Notes: a model not told the origin generated them from the sequence alone. 23,354 nt of DNA from DAIMFL01 sp964372215 (GCA_964372215.1 CAYJQC010000050.1:1-23354), one strand, 5' to 3'. Shown: positions 1 through 8,989, counted from the first letter of the stretch. Numbers and translations: made by a program.

Positions 1-1
1 C

Positions 2-52
2 ACATCTGAACCCGGCCATCCACCCAAAAAAACCGAGTTTCAAGACAGCCTC
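2..52. mobile_element. Left boundary: outer end of an insertion sequence
   Basis: Bases 2-55 are repeated exactly, as reverse complement, at 23301-23354. Taking the element tip as GAGGCTGTCTTG (read inwards to the element), the tip lies at base 52 and the flanking trinucleotide is TAA. The same tip at the other end of the window is also flanked by TAA/TTA. A GAG-CTGT-type tip with a 3-bp TNA target is what I would expect of the IS1031-like group of the IS5 family, but no transposase is in the window, so the family call is an inference. Only about 51 bases of the element are present. Confidence 0.6.
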
Positions 53-412
53 TAAACGGCCGGCGCGGTGTCCGACCGCCGGCTCACGCTGGTCCGCGCG
101 CCCTGAGGGCCGGATTGCGGCGCGGCACGCCGGAACGGGGCCCGCAAATCGCACAAAATGGCCGATTCCGGCCGCCACTGGGCCGTGCAACCCACTAATT
201 TGCCGACTCCGCGCCAATGCCTCTTGCCATCGGGCCCAATCTGGGCCATGTATCACCCGTCGAATTTTGGCCGGACAATAGGGCCGTTCCGCCCCGGCAA
301 GACCGGGTGCGCGTTCGAACTTTCTCTCCCAGAATCGATGAACCGGGTCGCGATCTGTGCAAAGCGCAGGCCGGGACGCATCTGTATATCTACTTTCTTC
401 GAAGGACATCCC
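53..412. other. Gene-poor stretch and probable long leader of the cold-shock gene
   Basis: I see no convincing gene here. Open frames on both strands have no recognisable protein features and no good ribosome binding site. Cold-shock mRNAs often have leaders over 100 nt that fold differently in the cold, so the right half (about 250-412) may be such a leader. I could not find a promoter good enough to define its 5' end. Confidence 0.4.
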
Positions 413-622
413 ATGAATACGGGCACCGTTAAGTTCTACAACGCGCAAAAGGGCTTCGGCTTCATCCAGCCGGACGACGGCGGCAAGGACGTGTTCGTCC
501 ACGCCACCGCGCTCGAGCGCGCCGGCATCCGCGGCCTGGCCGAGGGCCAGAAGGTCAGCTTCGACACCGAGGAAGACCGCCGCAGCGGCAAGACCGCCGT
601 CGCCAACATCCAGGCCGCCTAA
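413..622 (+). CDS. Cold-shock protein, CspA family
   Basis: A 69-residue single cold-shock domain, the usual length for the family. It acts in the cytoplasm as an RNA/ssDNA-binding chaperone that melts mRNA secondary structure. Both nucleic-acid-binding motifs are present: RNP1 KGFGFI (residues 13-18) and RNP2 VFVH (27-30). The first strand is the typical GTVKFYN. The start was chosen because GAAGGA lies just upstream and the homology begins at MNTGTVKF; the longer in-frame opening to base 158 has no family similarity. It is followed by two strong hairpins (645-670 and 680-701), so it is probably transcribed alone. CspA paralogues cannot be told apart from sequence alone, so no symbol is given. 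Confidence 0.96.
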   Translation: MNTGTVKFYNAQKGFGFIQPDDGGKDVFVHATALERAGIRGLAEGQKVSFDTEEDRRSGKTAVANIQAA

Positions 623-644
623 ACTAAGGTGCCCTTTGGGTTAC

Positions 645-670
645 GGGGCGCGGGTCAATCCCCGCGCCCC
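645..670 (+). other. Perfect 10-bp hairpin after the cold-shock gene
   Basis: GGGGCGCGGG (645-654) pairs exactly with CCCGCGCCCC (661-670) around a 6-nt loop. It lies 22 bases after the cspA stop and directly before the terminator hairpin at 680-701. It has no T-run of its own and may protect the 3' end or assist termination. Confidence 0.6.
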
Positions 671-679
671 GCTGGCTGA

Positions 680-704
680 GCCGCCCCCTTCAGGGGGCGG
701 CTTT
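680..704 (+). terminator. Intrinsic terminator of the cold-shock gene
   Basis: A 9-bp G+C stem, GCCGCCCCC (680-688) with GGGGGCGGC (693-701), loop TTCA, followed by TTTCCTGTTT. It ends the cspA transcript before the next gene. Confidence 0.8.
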
Positions 705-816
705 CCTGTTTCCGGATGCCGGGCCGCCAGGAACACTGGCCAGTGGGCAGATGCCCCGCGATGCGCTCGGCCGATCCGCGATGCGCCGTCCGACACACGA
801 CGCCAAATGGAGTGAC

Positions 817-1176
817 ATGCGAGGATTCAAGGAAAAGAGCTTCAGCGAGCGGCAGACCTCGTCCGCCGACGCGAAGCGCGCGCTGCTGCGCCGCTTTCAC
901 GCGCAGCCCGGGCCGGACGATCCGGCGGTGATCGAGCAACGCGCCGCCCGGCAGGCGCTGGTCGCCGCCCGCGAGAAGCGGATTGCCGAGCGCGAGGCCG
1001 CCCGGCGCGAAGCCAAGGCGCGCGACGCCGCCGAGGCGCAACAGCGCGCCGAGCGCGAGCGCATCGAGACGGCCGAGCGGGCCGAGCGCGAGGCCGCCGA
1101 AGCGCTCGCCCTCGAGGCCGAGCGCAAGGCCGCGCGCGACGCGCGCTATGCCGCCCGCAAGTCGCGGCAGAAGTAG
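817..1176 (+). CDS. DUF6481 family protein (charged helical small protein)
   Basis: A 119-residue protein beginning MRGFKEKSFSERQ. From about residue 35 it is almost entirely Ala/Arg/Glu and is predicted to be one long charged helix, ending KAARDARYAARKSRQK. The N-terminal GFKExSFxERQ...AKRALLRRF and the tail match my recollection of the DUF6481 family, often found near cold-shock genes in Alphaproteobacteria. Its function is unknown; the basic, helical composition would suit nucleic-acid or ribosome association, which is speculation. The start at 817 was preferred over an in-frame ATG at 751 because GGAG lies at 809-812 and the family begins M-K/R-G-F-K. Confidence 0.85.
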   Translation: MRGFKEKSFSERQTSSADAKRALLRRFHAQPGPDDPAVIEQRAARQALVAAREKRIAEREAARREAKARDAAEAQQRAERERIETAERAEREAAEALALEAERKAARDARYAARKSRQK

Positions 1177-1184
1177 GGTCCGTC

Positions 1185-1601
1185 GTGCCCGCCATGTCGC
1201 GGGAACCGGCGATCCAGGAACCTGCGGCACCGGCATTGCGCCTGCCCGACCCTGCGGCACAGGCGGATCGCGCGATCTCGCGGCGTGCCGCGGGCGCTGA
1301 CGCGGAAATCTGCCAGACCTGCGGCGCCTGCTGCGGGTTCTCGCGCGACTGGCCGCGCTTCACCCTGGAAGACGACGCCGCGCTGGCGCGCATCCCCGGC
1401 GCGTTCGTCGCCGGCGACCGCGCGGGCATGCGTTGCGACGGTGCGCGCTGCTCGGCGTTGCTCGGCGAGATCGGCCGGTCGACCGCCTGCGCGGTCTACG
1501 CCGTCCGGCCCGAGGTCTGCCGCGCCTGCGAGCCGGGCGACGACGCCTGCACCATGGCGCGCCGGCGCTTCGGGCTGAGCGAGATCCCGGCGGCTTGCTA
1601 G
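1185..1601 (+). CDS. YkgJ-like cysteine cluster protein
   Basis: A 138-residue protein with the hallmark CxxCGxCC motif (Cys43, Cys46, Cys49, Cys50), followed by CDGARCSALLG and later Cys residues (CAVYAVRPEVCRACEPGDDAC). This pattern defines the putative zinc- or iron-chelating domain of the YkgJ family. The biochemical role is not established. The GTG at 1185 is 8 bases after the upstream stop with AGGG at 1175-1178; an ATG at 1194 is an equally possible start. It is probably co-transcribed with the DUF6481 gene. Its TAG overlaps the stop of the convergent downstream gene within the single tetranucleotide CTAG. Confidence 0.85.
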   Translation: MPAMSREPAIQEPAAPALRLPDPAAQADRAISRRAAGADAEICQTCGACCGFSRDWPRFTLEDDAALARIPGAFVAGDRAGMRCDGARCSALLGEIGRSTACAVYAVRPEVCRACEPGDDACTMARRRFGLSEIPAAC

Positions 1602-1909
1602 TCGGACGGTTCCGCCGGCACGCCGGACAGGATCCTGAAGTCATCGAGAACATTGGCGATCAGCCGCTGGCGCAGCGGATCCTGGGCCGCCGCGGTGGTG
1701 GCAAAGAGCGTGAGCAGATAGCGCGCCTTGTCGGCGGCCTCGGGCCAGGACTGCGATGGGGCGGCGGCAAGATTTCTTTCGAGGTCCATGGCGCGCAGCT
1801 CCAGCGCGCGCCGGTCGGCATCGACCTCGGGCCGCCGGCGGCGGATTTCCGTCGCCTTGCGCGCCGCCATCCCGCGACGTTGGTCGAGGGGAATCGGTTC
1901 GTCCGTCAA
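1598..1909 (-). CDS. Conserved hypothetical protein, about 100 residues
   Basis: 103 residues, rich in Arg, Glu and Leu, and predicted soluble and helical. An N-terminal DQRRGMAARKATEIRRRR is followed by a WPEAADKARYLLTLFA segment and a C-terminal VLDDFRIL. I do not recognise a named family. The 5'-most start in the frame considered is TTG (1909) with a poor ribosome binding site; an internal ATG at 1870 (MAARKATE) is the alternative. It is tail-to-tail with the YkgJ-like gene, with overlapping stop codons. Codon bias and lack of stops support it as real. Confidence 0.7.
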   Translation of the reverse strand: MTDEPIPLDQRRGMAARKATEIRRRRPEVDADRRALELRAMDLERNLAAAPSQSWPEAADKARYLLTLFATTAAAQDPLRQRLIANVLDDFRILSGVPAEPSD

Positions 1910-2030
1910 TCTGACCGTCTTGCCCGTTTCACCGGGCCCGGAAAGTGAAGCGCGCTGCGCGCGGTCCGGCGAACGCCGGCGCGTCGCGGGACGGCTCGAT
2001 GGGAACGCTCGAAGAGTCCGCGCATCATCC

Positions 2031-2177
2031 TGACAACAGTGATGTTTTGGTTTTCTAAAACGACACTATCCGATATTTGTGGGTTACAATTGAAATTGAT
2101 GTTATCATTCCAATTCAAGATCCAACGAAAAATAATCGGAGAGATATTTATTTTCTCTCTTTGTGAGGAGAACGGAT
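2031..2177 (+). promoter_or_regulatory. AT-rich leader/promoter region of the small membrane-anchored protein
   Basis: About 147 bases are only around one-third G+C, between DNA of about two-thirds G+C. The segment contains GTTTT (2044-2048)/AAAAC (2057-2061), TTGAAATTG (2090-2098) against CAATTCAA (2111-2118), and a hairpin GGAGAGA (2138-2144)/TCTCTCT (2154-2160). TTCTC (2153-2157) can alternatively pair with GAGAA (2168-2172), part of the ribosome binding site GAGGAG (2166-2170 region). No clean -35/-10 pair stands out. Confidence 0.45.
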
Positions 2178-2537
2178 ATGCAGGCACCCGAATGGCTCAA
2201 GCCGGGCATCGTCGGCGCCGTCGTCGGCGGCATTGCCACGGTTGTTCTGGGATTCAGCCAGGGCGGCTGGTATCTTGGCGGTTCGGCGGAGCGCATGGCT
2301 GACGAGCGCTCGGTCGCCGCCGTCACCAGCGCGCTGGCGCCGTTCTGCGTCAGCCAGTCCAAGGCCGACCCGTCCGGGACGATGAAGCTGGCCGAGCTCG
2401 AGGCGATTACGTCGACTTACGGGCGGCGTGACTACGTCATGAAGGCGGGCTGGGCCACCATGCCCGCGACCGAGGCACCGAACCGCGACGTCGCGACGGC
2501 CTGCGCGGAACTGCTCGCCGCAGCCGACAAGATCTGA
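2178..2537 (+). CDS. Small membrane-anchored hypothetical protein
   Basis: 119 residues. One hydrophobic segment at residues 9-27 (GIVGAVVGGIATVVLGFS), after a short WLKPG lead, forms a signal anchor. The soluble domain of about 85 residues is probably periplasmic and has two cysteines (Cys57 and Cys109) that could form a disulfide. It includes the segments ERSVAAVTSALAPFCV and YGRRDYVMKAGWATMPG-like text (YVMKAGWATMP). I do not recognise a named domain. The start at 2178 was chosen because GAGGAG precedes it by 6-7 bases; the upstream in-frame ATG at 2163 would lie inside that leader hairpin region. Confidence 0.75.
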   Translation: MQAPEWLKPGIVGAVVGGIATVVLGFSQGGWYLGGSAERMADERSVAAVTSALAPFCVSQSKADPSGTMKLAELEAITSTYGRRDYVMKAGWATMPATEAPNRDVATACAELLAAADKI

Positions 2538-2697
2538 AGCGGCGCGTCGAGCCCTCGGACGGAACTGCCGCCCCGGCACGAGTCGCCATCGCCTGCCGGC
2601 GCGACCGGCGCGCGAACTGGCGGGAACGGGGCGGTCTGGCGCTGCGGCGCCTTGTAGCATCAACTCGAGCGCGCCCCACGGGGGGCGGGAGGCGAAC

Positions 2698-2898
2698 GTG
2701 ATACCCGAGCACAAGTACAAGGTCGGCCAGGTCGTCGAGGTCCACACCAGTCCACTGGGCGGCACGCCGCCGGGACCGTACGAGGTGGTGCGCCGCCTGC
2801 CGCCGACCGGCTGGAGCAACCAGTACCGGGTGAAGTCGCACCAGAACGGCCAGGAGCGGGTCATCCGGGAAGACGACATCATGCGCATCAACCAGTAG
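2698..2898 (+). CDS. Small conserved hypothetical protein (SH3-like size)
   Basis: 66 residues, starting at GTG behind a strong GGGAGG. The sequence begins YKVGQVVEVHTSPLGGTPPGPYEVVRRLPP and ends VIREDDIMRINQ. The alternation of short beta-like segments, with Gly/Pro turns and a final basic/acidic strand, resembles a small SH3-like barrel, but this is only a fold guess. The 160 bases before it contain no gene. It is convergent with the beta-lysine operon. It could be a short nucleic-acid-binding or adaptor protein; no function can be assigned. Confidence 0.75.
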   Translation: MIPEHKYKVGQVVEVHTSPLGGTPPGPYEVVRRLPPTGWSNQYRVKSHQNGQERVIREDDIMRINQ

Positions 2899-2943
2899 GC
2901 GGCGGCGCAGCCAACCGACTTTCCAAGACATGATCGGGCGAAC

Positions 2944-2967
2944 GCGGCGGACGGGTCAGTCCGCCGC
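2944..2967 (-). terminator. Possible hairpin at the end of the kamA operon
   Basis: GCGGCGGAC (2944-2952) pairs with GTCCGCCGC (2959-2967). The stop codon of the acetyltransferase lies in the loop. No T-run follows on the minus strand, so termination here is uncertain. Confidence 0.3.
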
Positions 2968-3480
2968 CATCCGCTTGACGAACACCACCTTGCCGTCGCC
3001 CGGCGCGTAGAAATCCGGGAACTCCGCGGCGGTCCGATAGCCGGCCGAGAGGTAGAACCCGCGGGTCGGCGCGTACTGGTCGCGCGACGAGGTTTCCGCG
3101 TAGAGCGCGGTGCCGGCCGCGGCGGCCACCGCCCGCTCGGTCTCGGCCAGCAGCAGGCGGCCGACGCCGGTGCCCTGGGCCGCCGGATCCACCACGATCC
3201 AGTAGAGATCGAAGCTGGCCTCGGTCAGCGGGATCAGCCCGTAGCAGGTGTATCCCAGCAAGCGCCCGGCGCGCTCGGCGAAGCGGAACTCGTAGCCGCT
3301 GGCCGCGCCCTTGGCCAGGCGCTCTTCCACCAGCTCGACCGCGATTCCCTCCTCTTGCGCCGAGAAGAAGCCGGTGGCGCGCACCATCGCGCGCACCGCC
3401 GCCAGGTCGGCGGCGCCGACCCGGTCGCGCACGGCGATCTCCGGCGCGGCGGACGTCGCCACCGCCGGTCGCGCCATCAT
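2956..3480 (-). CDS. GNAT family N-acetyltransferase (last gene of the kamA operon)
   Basis: 174 residues with a complete GNAT fold. The acetyl-CoA loop is QGTGVG (residues 102-107), after the strand LYWIVVDP (92-99) and before the helix RLLLAETERAVA. The C-terminal part has the usual GFYLSAGYRTAAEFPDFYAPGD block. It would transfer acetyl from acetyl-CoA to an amine. Its ATG overlaps the stop of the upstream ATP-grasp gene (ATGA), so translation is probably coupled. In archaea and Bacillus the partner of lysine 2,3-aminomutase is the acetyltransferase AblB, giving N-epsilon-acetyl-beta-lysine. Here the substrate may instead be the product of the two ligases. The specificity is inferred from the operon only. 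Confidence 0.9.
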   Translation of the reverse strand: MMARPAVATSAAPEIAVRDRVGAADLAAVRAMVRATGFFSAQEEGIAVELVEERLAKGAASGYEFRFAERAGRLLGYTCYGLIPLTEASFDLYWIVVDPAAQGTGVGRLLLAETERAVAAAAGTALYAETSSRDQYAPTRGFYLSAGYRTAAEFPDFYAPGDGKVVFVKRMAAD

Positions 3481-4577
3481 TGTCCCGCCCTGGTCGCGCG
3501 AACCGGCGGCTGGGCCGCCGGCACCGGCGCCGTCATCCGGCGCGTCGCCGGGACCCCGGCGAGGTTGCCGAGGATGCGGGTCATCACCTGATCCTGGCTG
3601 AGCCCGGCGCGCGAAGCGGCGGCGGCGAAGCCGGCATCGGGGGACAGGCAGGGATTGACGTTGATCTCGAGGACGTAGGGGTTGCCCGCCGCGTCGACCC
3701 GGAAATCGACCCGCGCATAGCCGGTCAGGCCGAACGCCGTCCAGCAGCCGAGCGAGATCTCCTTCAGCCGCTCGAGCAGCGGGGCATCCTCGGGCCCGAA
3801 GTCGAAGCGCCGCACCGTGTTGTTGTAGCCGAAGGACTCCTCGTCCCACTTGGCCTCGTAGTCGACGATGCGCGGCTTGCCGGCGGGATAGTTCACGAAG
3901 GTCATCTCGGCCTGCGGCAGCACGGTCGGGCCATCCGGGCCGCCGAGCACGGCGATGTTGAACTCGCGGCCGTCGATGAACCGTTCCACGAACCATTCGC
4001 CGCCCAGGCGCTTCTGCCGGCGCTTGCAGATCGCGGCAAGCTTCTTCGGATCGTCGGTAATCGAATCGGTGCCGATGCCGATCGACGCATGCTCCCACAC
4101 CGACTTCACGATGTAGGGGCCGGCGAAATCGGGCCCATCTTGATTCAAGCAGGCCGAGAAATCGGCCGGCGGTTCCCACCACGGCGCGGTCGGCAGGCCG
4201 GCGGCGGCCAGCAGCCGCTTCGACTGGGTCTTCTTCGAGGTCAGGAACATGGCGTCGTGGCCGGCCCCGGTATAGGGCAGGCCGAGCGAATCGAGCAGGG
4301 CCGGCCCGAGATGAATGAGCCGCCCCTGGCCCTCGATCGATTCCACCAGGTTGAACACGAAGGCCGGCTTGAGCGCGACGAGCCGCGCCCGCGCCGCCTC
4401 GAGATCGAGGGTGAGCGGCACCGCGACAGGAACGTGGCCGAGCGCGGCCAGCATGCGGCTCGCCACCGCGACCTCGACCAGCACGTCCTGCTCGTCCGGC
4501 GCCGCGTCGGCGGGAACCGCGCCGTAGAGCACCGCGACCTTGCAGCGGCGGCGCTTGAGATCGACGACATTTGCCAT
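3477..4577 (-). CDS. ATP-grasp ligase 2, D-Ala-D-Ala-ligase-like
   Basis: 366 residues. The ATP-grasp architecture is complete: an N-terminal domain with FNLVESIEGQG (75-85), a nucleotide-binding lysine strand YIVKSVWEHASIGIG (155-169), ERFIDGREFNIAVLGG (198-213), and the metal site with Asp291, Glu304 and Asn306/Asn308 (DFRV...VLEINVNPC). Such enzymes form an acyl-phosphate with ATP and join it to an amine. Acceptor and donor are unknown. It starts 11 bases after the stop of the first ATP-grasp gene; the ATG at 4577 was preferred because similarity begins at VVDLKRRRCKVAVLYG. Ligase 1 and this one are clearly diverged from each other, so they probably catalyse two different steps. It is distinct from housekeeping ddl by its context and the unusual INVNPCLSPDAGF end motif. 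Confidence 0.9.
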   Translation of the reverse strand: MANVVDLKRRRCKVAVLYGAVPADAAPDEQDVLVEVAVASRMLAALGHVPVAVPLTLDLEAARARLVALKPAFVFNLVESIEGQGRLIHLGPALLDSLGLPYTGAGHDAMFLTSKKTQSKRLLAAAGLPTAPWWEPPADFSACLNQDGPDFAGPYIVKSVWEHASIGIGTDSITDDPKKLAAICKRRQKRLGGEWFVERFIDGREFNIAVLGGPDGPTVLPQAEMTFVNYPAGKPRIVDYEAKWDEESFGYNNTVRRFDFGPEDAPLLERLKEISLGCWTAFGLTGYARVDFRVDAAGNPYVLEINVNPCLSPDAGFAAAASRAGLSQDQVMTRILGNLAGVPATRRMTAPVPAAQPPVRATRAGQ

Positions 4578-4588
4578 GGCCGGCGCCC

Positions 4589-5586
4589 CTATTCCGCGGC
4601 CGCGGCGCGGCGGCCGCCGATCCGCTGCAGCGCCGAGTCGACGATGCGGCCGATCAGGTCGTCGAACGAGACCCCGGCGAGCCGGCACATGATCGGCAGG
4701 TCGGAATGCTCGGGATGCAGCCCGGCCAGCGGGTTGACCTCGAGGAAATGCGGCCGCGCCTGGGCATCGGAGCGGATGTCGAGACGCCCGCCGTCACGGC
4801 AGCCGAGCGCCCGCCAGGCGGCCAGCGCCACGTCGGCCGCCGCCCGCGCCTCGGCGTCGTCGGCCAGGTGGTAGGTCACCCGGTCGTCGCATTCCTCCTT
4901 GTTGACGTAGGAGTAGACCTCGGCCTCGGCGTTGGCGGTCAGCACCACCTCCATCACCGCCACCACGCGGGCCTTGGCGCCGGTGCCGGTGACGCCGACC
5001 GTGAACTCGCGGCCGGGCAGGAAGGTCTCCACCAGTACCGGCTGGCGGAACTGCTGCAGGAGCTGGCGGCAGACCTTGCGCAGGGCCGCCGGGCCGGTCG
5101 CCTTGGAGGCCGGTGTCACGCCCTTGCCGGTGCCCTCGGCCACCGGTTTGGCGAACAGCGGATAGGGCAGATCGAGCGCCGCCAGGTCGGCCGGCTGCTC
5201 GATCACCGCGAACGGCGCGGTCGGCACCCCGCGGTCGCGCACCACGTGCTTGGCCATGCCCTTGTGGAGCGTGAGCGCCATCACCAGCGGATCGGAGAAC
5301 ACGTACGGGATCCGGTAGGCGTCGAGCAGGGCCGGCACCTGGGCCTCGCGGCCGATGCCGTCGAGCCCCTCGGCGATGTTGAACACCAGGTCCCAGCGCT
5401 CGCCGTCCACCAGCCGGGCCGCCAGCTGGCGGACATGGCCGATGCGGTCGGTCTCGAAGCCGAGCTTGCCGAGCGCCCGCTCGATCGCCTCGATGGTATC
5501 GGGGCGATCGAACTCGGCGGTCTCCTCCAGCCCATAGCCCTCGGCCAGGTACTGTTCGCGCAGATCGTAGGTCAAACCGACGCGCA

Positions 5587-5587
<1 letters not shown>
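4589..5587 (-). CDS. ATP-grasp ligase 1, D-Ala-D-Ala-ligase-like
   Basis: 332 residues beginning MRVGLTYDLREQYL, with FNIAEGLDGIGREAQVP (69-85), the ATP-site strand LFAKPVAEGTGKGV (144-157), VETFLPGREFTVGV (186-199) and the Mg site Asp270, Glu283 and Asn285 in LDIRSD...FLEVNPLAGLHPEHSDLP. These are the ATP-grasp features of the D-Ala-D-Ala ligase family (COG1181 type), all intact. The gene starts within the stop of kamA (TGATG, one-base overlap), indicating translational coupling. The likely role is amide-bond formation using beta-lysine, the product of the upstream enzyme, as acid or amine partner. That substrate assignment is inference, not visible in the sequence. Confidence 0.9.
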
Positions 5588-6951
<1,364 letters not shown>

Positions 6952-7018
6952 TGCTTCGTCGATCTCCTGCGCGCGGGCGGTTCAGTCGTCGTCGGTTCCC
7001 CGGGGGGCGTCGCCCGTC

Positions 7019-7033
7019 GCGTGTGTCACACGC
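7019..7033. promoter_or_regulatory. Perfect palindrome in the kamA/eamA divergent region
   Basis: GCGTGTG-T-CACACGC: 7-bp arms around one central base. It lies between the divergent kamA and EamA genes, just downstream of the best candidate kamA promoter. Size and position fit an operator for a dimeric repressor. The regulator is not in view. Confidence 0.4.
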
Positions 7034-7047
7034 CCCCCTGGAAGTCG

Positions 7048-7076
7048 CACATAATCCCAGCCCGGAGTTTTGTCCA
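7048..7076 (-). promoter_or_regulatory. Candidate promoter of the kamA operon
   Basis: Read on the minus strand: TGGACA (7076-7071), a 17-base spacer, then TATGTG (7053-7048). Match to the sigma-70 consensus is moderate and the spacing is ideal. It would give a leader of about 90 bases that contains the 7019-7033 palindrome. Confidence 0.35.
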
Positions 7077-7214
7077 GGGCTCGCTTAACATTGGATGAAG
7101 ATTTTTCGCGGCCGGTTCGGCTGATGCGTTCGCGGCCGGCTTCGGTCATGATGACGGCCAGCGAATACTTCGATCCGCCCGCAAGAATTTCCGCTCCGCC
7201 ACGAAGATTTCACA

Positions 7215-8126
7215 ATGACCCGACAGGCCCTCGAGGCATCGCCGCCGGCAACCCCGAACGTCGTGGGCGGCATTCTACTGATGATGTTGTCGGGCTTCCT
7301 GTTCGTGGTGATGGACGCCACGGCGAAGTACCTGAGCAGCGAGTACCCGGTCGCCCAGATCGTCTGGGCCCGCTATGTCTTCCACCTGCTGACCCTGCCG
7401 ATGATCGTCGGCCGCGGCTCCTGGCTGGCGGTGGTGCGGACCCGCCGGCTCGGCCTGCAGCTGCTGCGCTCGCTGCTGCTGCTGGGCGCCACGTTCTTCT
7501 TCTTCCTGGCGGTCAAGTACATCCCGCTGGCCACCGCCACGTCGATCGGCTTCGTCGGGCCGCTGTTCGTCACCGCCCTGTCGGTGCCGCTGCTGGGCGA
7601 GAAGGTCGGCCCGCGGCGCTGGGCCGCCGTGGTGTTCGGCTTCGGCGCCGTGCTGGTCATCATCCGGCCGGGGGCCGAGGTGCTGCACTGGGCGGTGGTG
7701 CTGCCGCTCCTGGTGGCCGCCTGCTTCGCCTTCTACCAGATCACCACCAGGATCCTGAGCCGCAGCGACGGCTCGATCACCACCCTGTTCTATTCGGGCA
7801 CCGTGGGCGCCGTGGTGATGACCCTGCTGCTGCCGTTCCAGGAGTGGCAGGCGCCGACCGCGGGCGGCTGGGCGATCATGGCCTGCCTCGGCCTGACCGG
7901 CAGCATCGGCCACCTCGTCATGATCCGCGCCTTCACCGTGGCGCCGGCCTCGAGCCTGGCGCCGTTCAGCTATCTCCAGCTGGTCTGGGCCACCCTGCTG
8001 GGCTTCGCCGCGTTCGCCGACCTGCCGGATCTCTGGACCCTGATCGGCGCGCTGATGCTGGCGGCCAGCGGCCTCTACGTGCTCTACCGCGAGCGCCGGC
8101 TGCGCGGCCAGGAGGACGCCGGCTAG
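7215..8126 (+). CDS. EamA/DMT family transporter (probable metabolite exporter)
   Basis: 303 residues with about ten transmembrane helices in two EamA repeats (roughly residues 16-148 and 160-293). Typical text includes FLFVVMDATAKYLSSEYPVAQIVWARY in the first repeat and IRAFTVAPASSLAPFSYLQLVWA in the second. The family exports amino acids, nucleobases and other small metabolites from the cytoplasm. It is divergent from the kamA operon with a 263-bp shared control region, so it could export the operon's product, which is inference. The ribosome binding site is weak (AAGA), and the start rests on the N-terminal match to the family. Another substrate is quite possible. Confidence 0.88.
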   Translation: MTRQALEASPPATPNVVGGILLMMLSGFLFVVMDATAKYLSSEYPVAQIVWARYVFHLLTLPMIVGRGSWLAVVRTRRLGLQLLRSLLLLGATFFFFLAVKYIPLATATSIGFVGPLFVTALSVPLLGEKVGPRRWAAVVFGFGAVLVIIRPGAEVLHWAVVLPLLVAACFAFYQITTRILSRSDGSITTLFYSGTVGAVVMTLLLPFQEWQAPTAGGWAIMACLGLTGSIGHLVMIRAFTVAPASSLAPFSYLQLVWATLLGFAAFADLPDLWTLIGALMLAASGLYVLYRERRLRGQEDAG

Positions 8127-8169
8127 GGGCCGGGCGACGGCCGGCGGCGCGGGTCAGGGCGGCAGCGGC

Positions 8170-8955
8170 CTAGCAGGGCAGAATGGGGCCCGGGACGATT
8201 GCGCTCGGCAGGCTCGACAGGAGGTGGCTGGTCACGCGGGCGCGATTGAAGGCGATGTCGGCGAGGAACAGGCCGATGATCGCGAGGAAGATGAGGTAGC
8301 TCCAGCCGACATAGTCGGAGAAGATGATCGTCAGCACCCAGTTCTGGCCGAACACGTACCAGTACGACGCCAGGGCGGTGGCCAGGGTCAGGACAATCGG
8401 GATGGGCAGGAGCTGACGCGCGGCTGCCCCGCGAAAGACGGCGACGCCAAGCGCCAGCACCATGACGATGAGATTGCTGGACAGGAAGATCACGACGTCC
8501 TGCCGCAGCTCCGCCAGCGTTGCTTCGTACTTGCCCTCGACCATGCCGCGAAGGGTATCGAGACCCAGCTTGAAATGAGCCAGGTCCTCCTCGTAGGACT
8601 TGGTGATCCCGGCTTCCAGGGCGGCACGATCCTGGCATTCCAGGCGGCACAACGCGGCGACGATCGCGGCGATGAACTTCGGCACCCCTGCCCTGATCTG
8701 AGCTTCCGTGGCCTCGAGTTCCTTCTGGAGGCGTTCGGAGAGCTTGCCCGCCGCCTCCTTGAGCTTGTCAGTCCCGGCCGGCGTCAGCCTTTCGTTGAGC
8801 TCCATTTCGATCTGGTCGGCGATGAAGCTCTGCGAGCGTTGTTCGAAGTTCTGGGCGTTGGTCTGGACATAGGCCAACAAGGCGCCGAAGACCGCCACGC
8901 CCAGAAGGCACAGGGCGATGTTGATCGCGCGGATGATGGGAAGGCTGCTGCCCAT
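8170..8955 (-). CDS. Membrane protein of unknown function with a large extracytoplasmic or helical domain
   Basis: 261 residues. One N-terminal transmembrane helix (8-30) is followed by about 120 mostly helical, charged residues (NFEQRSQSFIADQIEMELNE..., with a CRLECQD pair of cysteines). Three or four more hydrophobic helices occupy about 154-236, and the protein ends ILPC. I recognise no family. Composition is slightly less G+C-biased than neighbouring genes. No ribosome binding site precedes the ATG at 8955; instead a promoter-like TTGCAC-16-TAATAT ends six bases before it, suggesting a leaderless mRNA. An internal ATG at about residue 50 would remove the first helix, so it is less likely. 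It is convergent with the EamA gene. Confidence 0.75.
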   Translation of the reverse strand: MGSSLPIIRAINIALCLLGVAVFGALLAYVQTNAQNFEQRSQSFIADQIEMELNERLTPAGTDKLKEAAGKLSERLQKELEATEAQIRAGVPKFIAAIVAALCRLECQDRAALEAGITKSYEEDLAHFKLGLDTLRGMVEGKYEATLAELRQDVVIFLSSNLIVMVLALGVAVFRGAAARQLLPIPIVLTLATALASYWYVFGQNWVLTIIFSDYVGWSYLIFLAIIGLFLADIAFNRARVTSHLLSSLPSAIVPGPILPC

Positions 8956-8961
8956 GAGGAG

Positions 8962-8989
8962 ATATTAGCTCCGGGCCGCGAACGTGCAA
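8962..8989 (-). promoter_or_regulatory. Candidate promoter placing the transcript start at the ATG
   Basis: Minus strand: TTGCAC (8989-8984), 16-base spacer, TAATAT (8967-8962), then 6 bases and the ATG at 8955. Both hexamers are close to the sigma-70 consensus. The usual start site 6-7 bases after the -10 box would fall on the initiation codon itself. Confidence 0.5.

Noticed and set aside
52..249. 65-residue minus-strand open frame next to the left IS end
   Set aside because: No ribosome binding site, no similarity that I recognise, and it ends exactly at the IS junction, so it is likely chance.
3480..4874. A long plus-strand open frame opposite the ATP-grasp genes
   Set aside because: No recognisable domain; the minus-strand frames contain full ATP-grasp active sites.
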